A stretch of 64,000 nucleotides of DNA from Epiperipatus broadwayi. Its lineage: Eukaryota > Onychophora > Udeonychophora > Euonychophora > Peripatidae. The position numbers and the translations under genes were made by a program. The first letter of the stretch is position 1, and the number at the start of each line of letters is the position of its first letter. Under the pieces are notes generated by a model. That model saw only the letters and a list, made by a program, of their open reading frames with translations, searched no databases and had not been told where the DNA came from. Shown here in pieces: positions 10,696-20,492 of this stretch. The stretch spans positions 3,436,853 to 3,500,852 of the forward strand of contig JAQFVV010000021.1 of assembly GCA_028023455.1 (NCBI GenBank), given 5' to 3'.

Positions 10696-10994
10696 GTTTT
10701 TTTTCTCTATTGCTTCAATAAATAAATGTATCCCTTCAACAAATTATTAATAATTATATTATTTTTTAAACTATAATCTTAATATATGTATGCATACTAT
10801 ACAAATAAACAAGCATCTGTGTTATATATGTGTGCATATTGAAAAGGACTGTTCACTTACAGTTCAATAAACAACATATATTCTATTCTAATCAATGTTT
10901 ATCAACAAAATATGATTTATTATACAGTTTATACATTTGATTGTGAGGCTTCAAACAAAATATTAATGTAGTTCATGATTCCATTTTATTTAGA

Positions 10995-11245
10995 TTGCCC
11001 ATAAAAATAAATATAAATGGTTTGAACTCAGACTTTCAACCCCCTTCACTATCCGCATTATCTCATACTTCTGATACACATGACCACACACAAGCAGAAA
11101 AGATAAATAATCACTAAATATGTATTTCACGATTATTTGGTGATTATGTATCTTTTCTGCATGTGTGTGGTCATGTGTGTTAGTAGTATGAGATAGTGTG
11201 GATAGTGAAGAGGCTTGAAAGTCTGAGTTCAAGTCCTCTATATTT
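10995..11245. repeat. Foldback of a tRNA-derived repeat
   Basis: The left arm, 11015-11115 (TTTGAACTCAGACTTTCAA, TTCACTATCCGCATTATC, CACATGACCACACACAAGC), pairs with the right arm, 11140-11237 (CATGTGTGTGGTCATGTG, ATAGTGTGGATAGTGAAG, TTGAAAGTCTGAGTTCAAG). Each arm carries a B-box-like GAGTTCAAACC or GAGTTCAAGTCC, reading outward. The 80-codon minus-strand frame here is a by-product of the palindrome. A T-run follows at 11339-11353. Confidence 0.6.
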
Positions 11246-11519
11246 ACAATTAGGCTCCAGGTATAAGAGTGCCTGGTATTTCAAATCTTCCATAAAAATA
11301 AAAATAAATTGCTTCTTTTATAAAATAAAGAAGTAACGTTTTTTTTTTTTTTCATTTTATTGCTTTAATAAATAAATATTTTAAAATGCTTTTACTTTTA
11401 AACATTCATAATTTTTTCATTATAGTTTCGCCAAAAATATGATTACTGACTCAGTATTAAATATGAATTATTCATACTATAATAATAATTAAATGGCTTT
11501 ATAATTTCGAAGTTTATAA

Positions 11520-11610
11520 GATATTTGAGTCCCAGACATAACAGAGCCAGAATGGGACTCCTAGATCTTTAGCTCCAGAATTCAGCCACTCTACTAATGA
11601 TAATATGTAG
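11520..11610 (-). repeat. tRNA-like scrap
   Basis: On the minus strand, AGAGTGGCTGAATTCTGGAG, then AAAGATCTAGGAGTCCCATTC, resemble the A-box and B-box regions of a tRNA-derived repeat. It is too short and diverged to assign to a family. Confidence 0.25.
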
Positions 11611-11754
11611 AATAAAAATATTATAGAAATTATCTCTATTTTATACCAATATACCACGCAAATGCAAAACTAATGAATAACTCCACACATACAGTAGTTT
11701 TATAACTTTATCTTTCTTATTGCATTGCCAACTCCATATAATATATCATTTATG

Positions 11755-11938
11755 TTTTTTTATTACTTTTTCCAATGCTTTTTTATAACCCACTATTGCT
11801 GGTTTCAATTATTCTAGCAATCTTCTTCAGAACTTCTAGATTTGGAAATATAAATAGAAGTTCTGAGGAAGATTGCTGGGGCAATCAAAACTGTCAATAG
11901 TGGGTTGTAAAAAAGCATTGTAAAAAGTAATAAAAAAC
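11755..11938. mobile_element. Family D foldback with two hammerhead relics
   Basis: Arms of about 85 bp: TTACTTTTTCCAATGCTTT...AACCCACTATTG on the left and CAATAGTGGGTTGT...AAGCATTGTAAAAAGTAAT on the right, around a short axis near 11845. Each arm carries a hammerhead-like core reading outward. On the minus strand (11797-11835) CTGAAGA and GAAAC survive but stem II is damaged. On the plus strand (11857-11899) CTGAGGA and a perfect GATTGC-TGGG-GCAATC stem survive, but GAAA is AAAA. The cleavage triplet on the plus strand is TGTC. Confidence 0.65.
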
Positions 11939-12179
11939 ACACTAGTTTAGAGAAACCAATAATAATAATAATTTTTAAAACAAATTTATTTAAATGCTAG
12001 ATTTGAATGCAGTACAGATTTATTTCAATCTTTTTAGAGTCTTATTTTATTCATTATTTTTTTAGGTGTTAACATGTACTATTTTTAAATTAAATTTTAC
12101 CATATATGTAAATATGTATGTATGTATGTTAAAAGCATTTATACTATGTTTGCCTAAAGATTTGTGATGGCAGCATTTT

Positions 12180-13050
12180 AGTGATGCTTGTATATTGGAC
12201 TATTTCTATCATTTAACAGTAAATATTTAATATCTTTAGAAAAAATTTTCACCTTTATTTAAATTTTCCAATTACTTTCAACTATTCATAATAGCACACC
12301 TGTTACCATATACACAACATTTGAATGATGTTATTGTCCTCTCATTTTCAGGTGTTTCCAGCCTGACTATTAGCATGGCAAATGAACTGGATCTTTAGAT
12401 TCTCAAATACTCAATTTACTGAGCTATTCTGCCAAAGGCATCAATTAGCAAAAACTTCATATAGTTATATATGAAGCTCCTTCTGCTTTCCCCACTTTTT
12501 CCTAAGAGCAAATTTAATTAACGGCTTCCTAGACATTATGTATTGCTACACTAGATTGGCTTATGGAGCTATTTGCCATGTCATGTGGGTAGCTTCTTTA
12601 AACTTTCTTCTTTGTGCTTGACAACTGCAAATAACTCCATAATCCAATCTAGCATTAATTCATAATGTTTTGGAAGCCACTATTTTTGCTCTTAAAAAAA
12701 TGGAGGAATCAGGAGGAACCTCATAGATAAGTATATGAAATTTCTACTGACTGTTGCCTTTGGCAAAATAGGTTCATTGGTTAGAGTGCTATCTTAAAAT
12801 TCAGGATTTAAAAATCTCAATATTCTGATTTGCTTGCCATGCTACTACTGCCACTGGTCATGCCAGCATCACCCGAAAAAGAGAAGAAAATAATATTACT
12901 CAAAATGTTGTGTAAATGCTAACCTGTGCCTATTATTAACAATTGAATGGAAAATTTAAATAAAATTTTAAAAAATTTCTAAAGACACTAAACATTGAAC
13001 ATTGAATGTTAGCTGATGGAAACAATCCAACATATAAGTACAATTTGGTC
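12180..13050. mobile_element. Family C giant foldback, ~860 bp
   Basis: Outer arms TATTGGACTATTTCTATCAT (12191) and its near reverse complement GATGGAAACAATCCAACATA (13015), with matching interior blocks down to a middle near 12600. Each arm contains a tRNA-like head: minus strand at about 12375-12435 (GAGCTATTCTGCC read in reverse) and plus strand at about 12770-12840 (TTCATTGGTTAGAGTGC). The inner arms add about 130 bp not present in the copy at 7960 (GATTGGCTTATGGAGCTATT and its partner ATAACTCCATAATCCAATC). Confidence 0.65.
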
Positions 13051-13278
13051 CAGTAAATAATTAATAATAGTCATTACTATTTTTATTTAAAGTGAATAAT
13101 ATCAAAGATATGGGTTGAGTTAATTTGACACTTGTAAATCAAAATGTAATTATTTAGTACAGATAAATATTTTTAAAACAGACAAAACTCTCCACAGAAT
13201 ATTGCCACTTAGTGCAAGCCAGAGTAATCAATGGATTCCAGAAGGCTTGTGCATAAAATCCCCATCAAATGCCTACTC

Positions 13279-13337
13279 ATCCAATATTCCCAGACTAGTT
13301 TCAGGCTTGTGACCTTCATCAGTGAGAAGCCTTGGAT
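13279..13337 (-). ncRNA. Type I hammerhead ribozyme motif, family A
   Basis: Minus strand: ATCCAAGGCTTCTCA, CTGATGA, stem II GGT-CACAA-GCC (third pair G-U), GAAAC, TAGTC, TGGGAATATTGGAT. All catalytic positions are present. The two halves of stem I pair as TTCTCA with TGGGAA and ATCCAA with TTGGAT around a small internal loop. Position 11.1 here is T facing A at 10.1, so this copy can form the pair that most others lack. Confidence 0.75.
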
Positions 13338-13857
13338 CTGAGAGCACTGCACCTAGATCTTAGGATCTAATGCAACCCTCCAGCACCCACCTTTTTCTCT
13401 ACTTATCTACAAAACTATGAGTCAATATTTTCAATCCAATCTCATTAGCTTATATAGTCATATACATCTGAATTCAGTTCAGTACCTATACATTTTGGTG
13501 TCTTTCGTTCTTAAATAACCATAGCCACCACTATCTTATTAGGCAGGATTACTCTGGCTTGCACTGAGTGGCAATACTGTATGGAGAGTTTTGCCTGTTT
13601 TAATAAGTTATAGGCAAGCATAAGAAATGGTGATCATGTGAAGTTTGCTTAAAACCAATCCTATCTAATAGGATAATGGTGACTATGATTATTAAAGAAC
13701 CAAAAACACCAAAGTGTATAGGTACTGAACTGAATTCAGACCTATAAGACTATATAAACTAATGAGCTTGGATTGAAATGTTTTCAGTTAAGTAGAGATA
13801 AAAGATGGCTGCTGGAGGGTTGCATTAGATCCTAAGATCTAGGTGCAGTGCTCTCAG

Positions 13858-13916
13858 ATCCAAGGCTCCTCACTGATGAAGGCCACAAGCCAGAAACTAG
13901 TCTGGGGATATTGGAT
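13858..13916 (+). ncRNA. Type I hammerhead ribozyme motif, family A consensus
   Basis: 59 nt identical to the copies at 20245 and 20434. Order: ATCCAA (outer stem I), GGC loop, TCCTCA (inner stem I), CTGATGA, A, GGC-CACAA-GCC (stem II), A, GAAAC, TAGTC with cleavage predicted after that C, TGGGGA (inner stem I), TA loop, TTGGAT (outer stem I). Inner and outer stem I each form six pairs, with one G-U. The internal loop in stem I is where type I hammerheads make the tertiary contact with loop II. The A-A at 10.1/11.1 is non-canonical and could reduce activity. Confidence 0.8.
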
Positions 13917-14084
13917 GCATAGGTACTAGATAGGAATTTTATGCACAAGCCTTCTGGCATCCATTGATTACTCTAGCTTGCTGAGTGGCAATACTGTATG
14001 GAAAGTTTTGCCTGTTTTAATAACAGTTAGCAAGCGTAAGAAATGGTGATCATGTGATAAATATTTTTCATATAATAAAGATAT

Positions 14085-14165
14085 ATATGAGAGATAGTGA
14101 CCTGGATCAACTGATAAATGCTGATTCAGCACGAAATGCATCTTGGGGGTCATATGTGGTAATAT
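14085..14165 (+). mobile_element. Family B fragment
   Basis: AAGATATATATGAGAGATAG followed by the hammerhead region and GGGGGTCATATGTGG aligns with the family B copies at 24600 and 51670. It directly abuts the right flank of the family A element at 13175-14055. The 61-codon minus frame and the 93-codon plus frame over it look like chance. From 14166 to 15185 I recognise nothing apart from A/T homopolymer runs. Confidence 0.55.
14098..14152 (+). ncRNA. Hammerhead motif, family B, one core change
   Basis: TGACC (outer stem I), then TCAACTGATAA, stem II TGCTG-ATT-CAGCA, CGAAATGCATC, TTGG, GGTCA. TGACC and GGTCA pair perfectly, and TCAA pairs with TTGG. Stem III is the palindrome ATGCAT and H17 is C. 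The only catalytic change is G8 to A in CTGATGA. It is the clearest family B example of the fold. Confidence 0.6.
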
Positions 14166-15189
14166 TGAGGTTATTTAATATATATATAAATATGTACAAT
14201 TTATACTATGCGTGTATTAAAAATATTTATTGTATAAAATGTGTTAATATCTATGGATTTCAATATTCATGTGCAGGTTTGAGACCAAATGGCGTGCATA
14301 AAGTGGTTTCATTATATAAAACTTATTTTGATTAATATACGAATGTAATTTTGGAAGATAGTTTGTTTGATTGAAAATGTTAAAATATCTATTGCATACG
14401 TGATTATTAAATTTATTTTTAAAAAGTTTTAGCAAGTTGACAACATACATTTGCTCTTTTTTGAGTGCGTGTTTTGTTTTTTATACATTTTAAAAAAGAG
14501 AATTCATTTATCTGCTATATTTATCGCTTGTAGCTTGTATCGTAGCAACAGAAATTGTTAATCCTTTATATTATTTTTTTAAAAAAAAAAAAAATCTAAG
14601 ATTAAATTAAAACTTTTTTTTTTTTACTTTTATGGAGTAACTTTTTTTTAAATATCATATTTCAAATATGGAACGAATTTTATGCGAAAAAAGTGTTGTT
14701 CTGTAGAAATTTAAGAAGGGATATGGGTGCATCAATTTTGTGATTGATACTTTTAAACAAATTGACGTGAAATCTTTTTTTTTTTAGAATATTTGCATAG
14801 ATTTACAAATTCAGTTTTCCTAGATGAGTCTTTACAAAAGATTAATGGAAGCAAAAAGATTTAAATAATTTAATAATTGTTTTTTTTTTTTGTAAAGGAT
14901 TAAAATGCATTTCTTAGAAATGATATGACAAATTTGCATGCAATGGTGAGATGGGGAATGAAATACTAATTCTTTTTATAGATAAAAGAAAGAAACAAAA
15001 AGAAAAGGGTATGTAACATAAGCGACGCAAAATAGCAATCGAATAATTTATTGCTTAGAGTTTATAAGAAGTTCAAAATCCTAAGTGTCAAGAATTAGTC
15101 TGAAATTCGGGATCATGAAGTCCATTCTGTATTTATACAAAATTAGACGGCGCTAAAGTAATGCTGAAACAAATCTATTATTGGTAATT

Positions 15190-15347
15190 GCGTATTAGAC
15201 CTGCTGCTCCTGTTTGGGTTGGCACAATGTTGTTATTATGACTTTTAATACAACATTCTGCTGTCACGAATACCCTCATCCCTCTCACTGAAGAGAGGTA
15301 TGGCATTCTGCTATCACAAACACGGGCAGCAGATCTAATACATAAGT
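15190..15347. repeat. Small foldback, unclassified
   Basis: ATTAGACCTGCTGCTCCTGTT at 15193 is answered by AACACGGGCAGCAGATCTAAT near 15320. Inside, ACATTCTGCTGTCACGAATA and GGCATTCTGCTATCACAAAC form a diverged direct repeat, separated by CTCACTGAAGAGAGG. CTGAAGA could be a hammerhead remnant, but no GAAA partner with a stem II follows. The 83-codon minus frame is a shadow. From 15348 to 17029 I see no gene or repeat that I recognise. Confidence 0.4.
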
Positions 15348-17029
15348 CCCTATTATATTTTGCGTTTGAAAATAGAAGTCTGTTTTTATGCAAATAAATT
15401 TCATGAATATATTGTATTAAAAATGCCACATAAATATTTTAAAGTTTTAACAAAAAAACGAAGTAAATAAACTGATTTAATAAAATTATAAACAATTTTT
15501 TAAACGAATATCAAAAATATGGCGGAAAAAAGTTAGTCATACATTGACTGAGACCTCTGGTGATAAAAATTTCAATTATTTTTGTTTTAATTATTTTTAA
15601 TATTTACAAAATCTTTTCACAATAATTTATCAAATATTTACCAAATAATTGTACATGTGAGTGTTGAGACTAATATATATATATCTGTTATGTGTATTTG
15701 GTGAAATTAAATCCGGATGTCATCCAAAATATTTGTAATACTTATTGTAATGTAATATAGGGAATAGATACCTTATTTCTATTAATAATTATTGATTTTC
15801 AATAAATAGCTCAATATTCTCCGAGAAATATCAATGTATAATATTAACCTTTCACTTCTTACAGGTAAGAAATGGTCTGTAGAGATTCAATTTTAATTAA
15901 ATTAGGTACTGGGGAAGGGGATAAATAAGCCTTAAATCATTATTGATTTGTATGGATGGACTGTGTGAACATGAGTAAGAATATTTCATAAAGGGCAGTC
16001 CTGGTTGGAATAATGTTGATATTGAAGATGAATGTGATTGACAACTATGATGTGCCTATGTGGAAGCAGGCTTGAACCAAGAGAATATAATGAAATAACT
16101 GTCATAATATGACAACTTCAGAACCATATTTCATCTTAGAAAAAAAGTGATGTAATTGATAGATTTCTGCTTTGGTAATCATCAAACAAACATTTAGTCA
16201 TATAGATATGCTTGTATAATGATTTAACTATCTGTATATGTTTTGACACATCTTTGTCCAGTTTCCAAAAAAATGGCACTTGTGAATGCATTTTTTGCTT
16301 ATGGTCATGGTGGATTGTTTTGGTAAATACTCAAATGGTCAGATGTGTGATTTCTGCTATCTACTTTGTTTACATTCTTCCATGATGTCTGCAGCTCCCT
16401 CTCAGTAAGCATTGTTTTCTGATCATTGGTGGTTTTAGCAGGTTTTGTTCTTCTTTAGTATATATGGCTTAGCCATATCATTTAGCAATAACTTATTAAA
16501 AAAACTCCAGATTAATTCTCACCCAAGTTAATTAGTTACATGCTCAACATCATGTGATCATCAAACAATTGGGTGAACATTTATTTATTTGTATTTTAAC
16601 AAACGAATGGAGCCATTCTTGAAACTGTTAATAGTGAAATTTTAAATCCATCATCATTTTTAATTCCTGATGTGCTAGCTAACTGGATATCAATACTTTG
16701 AAATTTTAAAAACATAAAGAGGCCACACTTTCTTTTACTCATGTATTTAAAAGTGATATCAACTTTTTGTCACATTTCCCCCTGACAACTTTATTTTCCA
16801 TCTACAAAAGAAAATACATTTTGCTGATATGAAATTCCCATTTCTGTGCTATAGGATGACATAAATGTGCTAATGTGAAAAGCATTCTCAGAATTGGTTA
16901 ATTCTATCATTTTGTGCATATTAGAACTCTGTGGTGATACAGATCTAACTTTGGAAGAAAAAAATCCTGCCTTGAAACTCAATCAGTCTCTTTTCAAGAT
17001 ATAAAAATTATTGTTAAAGTAATAAACTT

Positions 17030-17112
17030 CAAAACTAAAGGTCCATGGATTAAAGCTCAATCTCCTCATCTGGTGCTTGAACAGCACATGATCTCCGAAG
17101 CAGCTAACAATT
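17030..17112 (+). repeat. SINE fragment (W family tail)
   Basis: AACTAAAGGTCCATGGATTA, then CTGGTGCTTGAACAGCAC, matches the post-B-box part of the W family copies at 24460 (GGTCCATGGGTTG, TGCTTGAACTTCTGATG). The tRNA-like head is not convincing. The sequence up to 17800 is plain AT-rich DNA. Confidence 0.3.
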
Positions 17113-17814
17113 CAATTAACAATTTTTTATTTAAAAATCTATTTAATATATATATGTAAATGAAATTCATCAAAAACTCAAATGTATATGTATTATAAAT
17201 GCAAAATGTAAAGATGTTTTTAAAATCAGTTATTTATGAAGAGTTGATTGTTGCCATGGTAACAGCTTTTGAATTTGTATTTTTAGAAAATAGTTCTTTA
17301 GTAAATAATTTTGGATTAATTTATATGCTTTAATTCATCATGAGATAAATGTGTGTGTATATATATATAACTTGTATTGCAATAGTCTTAGTTTAACTAG
17401 TTTAAATACATTGTAAAAACAATTTCTGTGTGCTCTTTTCATTTATACTTCTATGGTTATAACAGTAATTAACTTTAATTTGTGTATTTTTGTCATTATA
17501 AGATCTTAAATGTTATGGTAATGCAAATACTAATAGTCTCATAATATAAATATATTACCATATATATGTATATTTCATTTCTTATAGTAATTTTCCAATA
17601 AATTGTATGACCATAATGTTGTCAAAAACGTATAAACACTTAATCAAATTATACATAATTCAAAATAATAGATAACTGGTTTGTATACAATTTAATTTAA
17701 TAACAAATCGATTTTTGTTCATAAATGAACCTTCTCAAGATGCAATTTTTAAAATTATTTCGTTTTCTATTATTTCAAGAAATTTATTGATTAAGTATAT
17801 TCATAATATTATTT

Positions 17815-18560
17815 CCAGGAGTTTCCATATAGTAAAAATATAATAGCTAAAAAGCTGACATTTCAGTACAATAACAAGTACTTTCCTCAGAGCTTCTTCT
17901 TTCTCAAATCATGAAGAATGTGTGTGGTGAGATTTAAAATCGTTCCTTTTTTTTTTTGTTCTTTTCTCCTCATTTGCAAATTCTCTTGGTTGAGAAGTTT
18001 TAAAAAATATTTTATCCTCCAATAGTTTTTGCCAAATATTGTTAATTTTTTTCAATTCACACTTTTCATTTATGCTCTTGGGCCTTTTAAAAATATCTAT
18101 GGCTTCCCTTACCAGTTTCTGGTCATATTGTTCAATTTTTGTCAGAATATATGTTTTATTAAAATTGACATCATGGTTAGTTAATTTTATGTGTTCATGA
18201 ATAAATGGCTGATGAATTGGATTTTTTCTTACTACCAAAATATTTATTCCTTTCTTATGTTTATTCTACAATTGGTCTATCAAATGTATGAATGTAAACA
18301 AACTCCACAGAGAAATTTATATCGCCATGATAATCCAAAGGAATTTTATCTTTAGGATGTGGAAATCCTTCAATAATTTTAATGTAGTGTAAACTGTGTG
18401 GAATATTAGTTTTCTTCAAGAATATTAGCAATTTTATTACTTACTCCCTTTATATATATGGCAGAACTGTCTTAATTTTTGAAGTATCAAAATCTTTTCT
18501 TATTATATAAGAAAGCCCTATTGATAATCCTGTGATCAAAATCATTATAAAGAACCATTT
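17815..18560 (-). pseudogene. Broken Penelope-like element, C-terminal part and 3' flank
   Basis: On the minus strand, 18470-18410 encodes LPYIKGVSNKIANILEE after removing a 2 bp TA insertion. PYIKGVS is typical of the region after the fingers-palm-thumb core in Penelope-like reverse transcriptases. Further on, PKDKIPLD precedes the position of the GIY-YIG endonuclease, which is itself unrecognisable. A 109-codon frame at 18238-17909 then gives HIKLTNHDVNFNKTY and REAIDIFKRPKSIN, matching the usual C-terminal end of GIY-YIG-containing PLE proteins. Directly 3' lies a hammerhead at 17850-17896, the expected place for a PLE pseudo-LTR. Stops and frameshifts make the gene dead. Confidence 0.6.
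17850..17896 (-). ncRNA. Hammerhead ribozyme motif in PLE flank, family E
   Basis: Minus strand: AAGCT, CTGAGGA, A, AGTAC-TTGTTATT-GTACT, GAAAT, GTC, AGCTT. AAGCT and AGCTT pair perfectly for five base pairs of stem I. Stem II has five Watson-Crick pairs. Stem III is only the ATGT minimum. All catalytic positions are intact (position 7 is G, which is free). It sits just downstream of the PLE coding relic, where hammerheads of this element class are known. Confidence 0.65.
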
Positions 18561-18599
18561 TTTAAGTAGCAGAAATATCTTGGTGACAACAGCTGTCAT

Positions 18600-18990
18600 C
18601 AGAAAGTGTCTATTAGTTCTATCTAACAATTAACTAACTATGACATCAATTTTAATAAAATGCATATTCTGGCAAAAATTGAACAATATGACCAGAGACT
18701 GTGAGAGAAGTTATAGAGATTTTAAAAAAGCTAAGAGCATAAATGAAAGGTATGAATTAAAGAAAACTAACAATATTTGAAAAAAAGCTATTGGAGAATA
18801 AAATATTTTTTAAAATGTCTCAATCAATAGAATTTGAGAATAAGGAGAAAATAACAAAGGAAAGAAATAATGATTTTAAATCTCACCACACACTTTCTTA
18901 TGATTTAATAAAAAAGCAGCTCTGAGGAAAGTACTTGCTATTGCACTGAAACATCAGCTATTTAGCGAGTATATTTTTATTACACAGAAG
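18600..18990 (+). pseudogene. Second PLE C-terminus, head-to-head with the first
   Basis: Plus-strand copy of the same PLE end: TATGACATCAATTTTAATAA at 18640 matches the minus-strand copy at about 18170, giving YDINFNK.HILAKIEQYDQ before stops and shifts. It ends with its own family E hammerhead at 18918-18959 and the flank TTTATTACACAGAAG. Together with 17815-18560 this forms one inverted PLE pair, about 1.2 kb long. It is more decayed than its partner. Confidence 0.55.
18918..18959 (+). ncRNA. Hammerhead motif, family E, second copy
   Basis: AGCT, CTGAGGA, A, AGTAC...GCACT (one mismatch in stem II), GAAAC, ATC, AGCT. CTGAGGA and GAAA are intact and stem I (AGCT with AGCT) pairs fully. Stem III is ACAT. 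It is probably weaker than the partner because of the stem II mismatch. Confidence 0.5.
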
Positions 18991-19204
18991 TTCCTTGAAA
19001 TCATACAATAAATTCCTTTATTTATAAATATGTGAACATACTTTTAGAATAAATTTATAAGTCACATATCCTGGCACAAAGCTTACTGGAAGATAGTTTA
19101 TTTTTATTTTTCCAGTATACCTGTAACTTTAAAAATTGCATATGTAAGCAAAAGATAGATAACATTTAAATAACTCCCTGCAGGATATAAATCTCTCCAA
19201 AAGA

Positions 19205-19475
19205 CCCCCCCCCCATCAGCACTATTAGAAGAACAATGAAGAAGAAAATATTACCCAACAGGCTAGTCAAATTACTGAATGATGAAGATTTTAGCAATTT
19301 TTGCTCTTGTTTTACTCTCTAGCTAAGAATAAATAAATACCCATTTATTGGCCAATATTGGATGACTAAATGGGTTGGCTATGAATTGAAAATCTTCAAG
19401 AAAAATCTTTATCTTGTTTGGAAATTTAATAAAAAAGCTTTACTAACCCAGGTTAGAACTCAAGTTGTGAGCTTG
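19205..19475 (-). repeat. SINE, tail and head (L family)
   Basis: Minus orientation. The head near 19440-19475 reads GCTCACAACTTGAGTTCTAAC then CTGGGTTAGTAAAG. The tail reads GCCAACCCATTTAGTC, CCAATATTGGCCAATAAATG, ATTCTTAGCTAGAGAG. The same blocks recur at 27860-28130. The far end, GAAGAACAATGAAGAAG...ATTACCCAACAGGCTAG, is also shared with that copy. It includes a C-run at 19205-19214. Confidence 0.4.
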
Positions 19476-19476
19476 T

Positions 19477-19479
19477 AGA

Positions 19480-19545
<66 letters not shown>
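19477..19545. repeat. TA dinucleotide microsatellite
   Basis: About 34 uninterrupted TA repeats, the longest simple repeat in the window. Shorter TA runs occur at 951, 21450-21550, 26026-26054, 35470, 38012, 44415, 45570, 51175-51200 and 62612. It lies between a SINE tail and a family H unit. Confidence 0.9.
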
Positions 19546-19547
<2 letters not shown>

Positions 19548-19549
19548 AC

Positions 19550-19970
19550 AAAGGGAGAAAGTCACCCTCCCCATTCTAAATATTGAACAAAAGGACAAGA
19601 ATAGAATGAATCTACCTATTCTTGGTAGCTTTGATGTTTATAAGCATATCTTTTTCAATATTGTTTGTAATTCAGAGTGAATGTAATTTATTAGCCAGAT
19701 GGAGTATGGCACTTAAAAGTTATTAAACTCATAATCAATTATACAAGGCTGGAGACAGGATCTCTCTTTCATCACATTGATTATAATAATTAAAAAAGAT
19801 TTAATAAGTAAACTTTAAATTAAGCATAGCTTAATATATATGTAAACATAAAGGGAATAAATCATCCTATCCCAGACTATGATTTAAAAGCTCTCTAAAC
19901 ATTGAAATAAGGATCAAACATAGAATTTCTATACATCTGTCATTATAATTATACCTAATCACATTTAATT
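19550..19970 (+). repeat. Family H unit
   Basis: Shares long blocks with 33800-34445: CACCTATTCTTGGTAGCT or CTACCTATTCTTGGTAGCT, GATGTTTATAAGCATATC, TGGTAATTCAGAGTGA-type sequence, CAAGGCTGGAGACAG, and GGGAGAAAGTCACCCTCCCC near the start. AGCTCTCTAAACATTGAA marks the other end. This copy is linear and single. The class is unknown. Confidence 0.55.
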
Positions 19971-20244
19971 AACCAGCTTAAAATAAACAGCTAATCAGTT
20001 TTCATAGTTATTTATTAATCTTAGCACTGCTTATCAGCTGATGAATGGTATTGAAGTCAGCAAACATTTATAATACGAAACCTGATTGGCTAGTTAGTTT
20101 AGCATGACATTTTAGTTAATAAATGCTATTTAACAAGTCAAAACAAAGCAAAACTCTCCATATAGTAGTGCCATCTTGTGCTAACAAGAGCAATCAATGG
20201 ATGCCAGAAGGCTTATGCATAAAATCCCTATCTAGTGCCTACTC

Positions 20245-20303
20245 ATCCAATATCCCCAGACTAGTTTCTGGCTTGTGGCCTTCATCAGTGAGGAGCCTTG
20301 GAT
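20245..20303 (-). ncRNA. Type I hammerhead ribozyme motif, family A consensus
   Basis: Identical over all 59 positions to the plus-strand motif at 20434 and to that at 13858. Complete core (CTGATGA, GAAAC, TAGTC), stem II GGC-CACAA-GCC, both stem I segments paired. Confidence 0.8.
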
Positions 20304-20433
20304 CTGAGAGCACTGCACCTAGATCTTAGGATCTAATGCAACCCTCCACCTTTTAACTCTATTTAACTACAAAACTATGAGAATAAAATTGAAAACACAA
20401 TTAATATTTTCAATCTAGGTGCAGTGCTCTCAG

Positions 20434-20492
20434 ATCCAAGGCTCCTCACTGATGAAGGCCACAAGCCAGAAACTAGTCTGGGGATATTGGAT
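20434..20492 (+). ncRNA. Type I hammerhead ribozyme motif, family A consensus
   Basis: Second ribozyme of the same inverted dimer, in the opposite orientation, with the same complete core. A read-through transcript of either strand would contain one active-sense motif and one antisense copy. The two can also anneal to each other in a long hairpin, which would compete with ribozyme folding. Confidence 0.8.

Larger units (their letters stand above)
13162..14068. mobile_element. Family A inverted multimer, 881 bp, perfect 13 bp TSD
   Basis: GATAAATATTTTT is repeated exactly at 13162-13174 and 14056-14068. Reading inward, 13175-13550 is a minus-oriented monomer. From 13553 the sequence turns to plus orientation and runs for 508 bp, more than one unit. 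Consequently the segment ATTACTCTGGCTTGCACTGA through GTGATCATGTGA occurs twice in plus orientation. This is best explained by copying from a multimeric template with a strand switch. It carries one hammerhead per strand. Confidence 0.9.

Noticed and set aside
19477-19545. AT-run as a replication origin or promoter TATA region
   Set aside because: It is a plain microsatellite. Nothing nearby supports a regulatory role.
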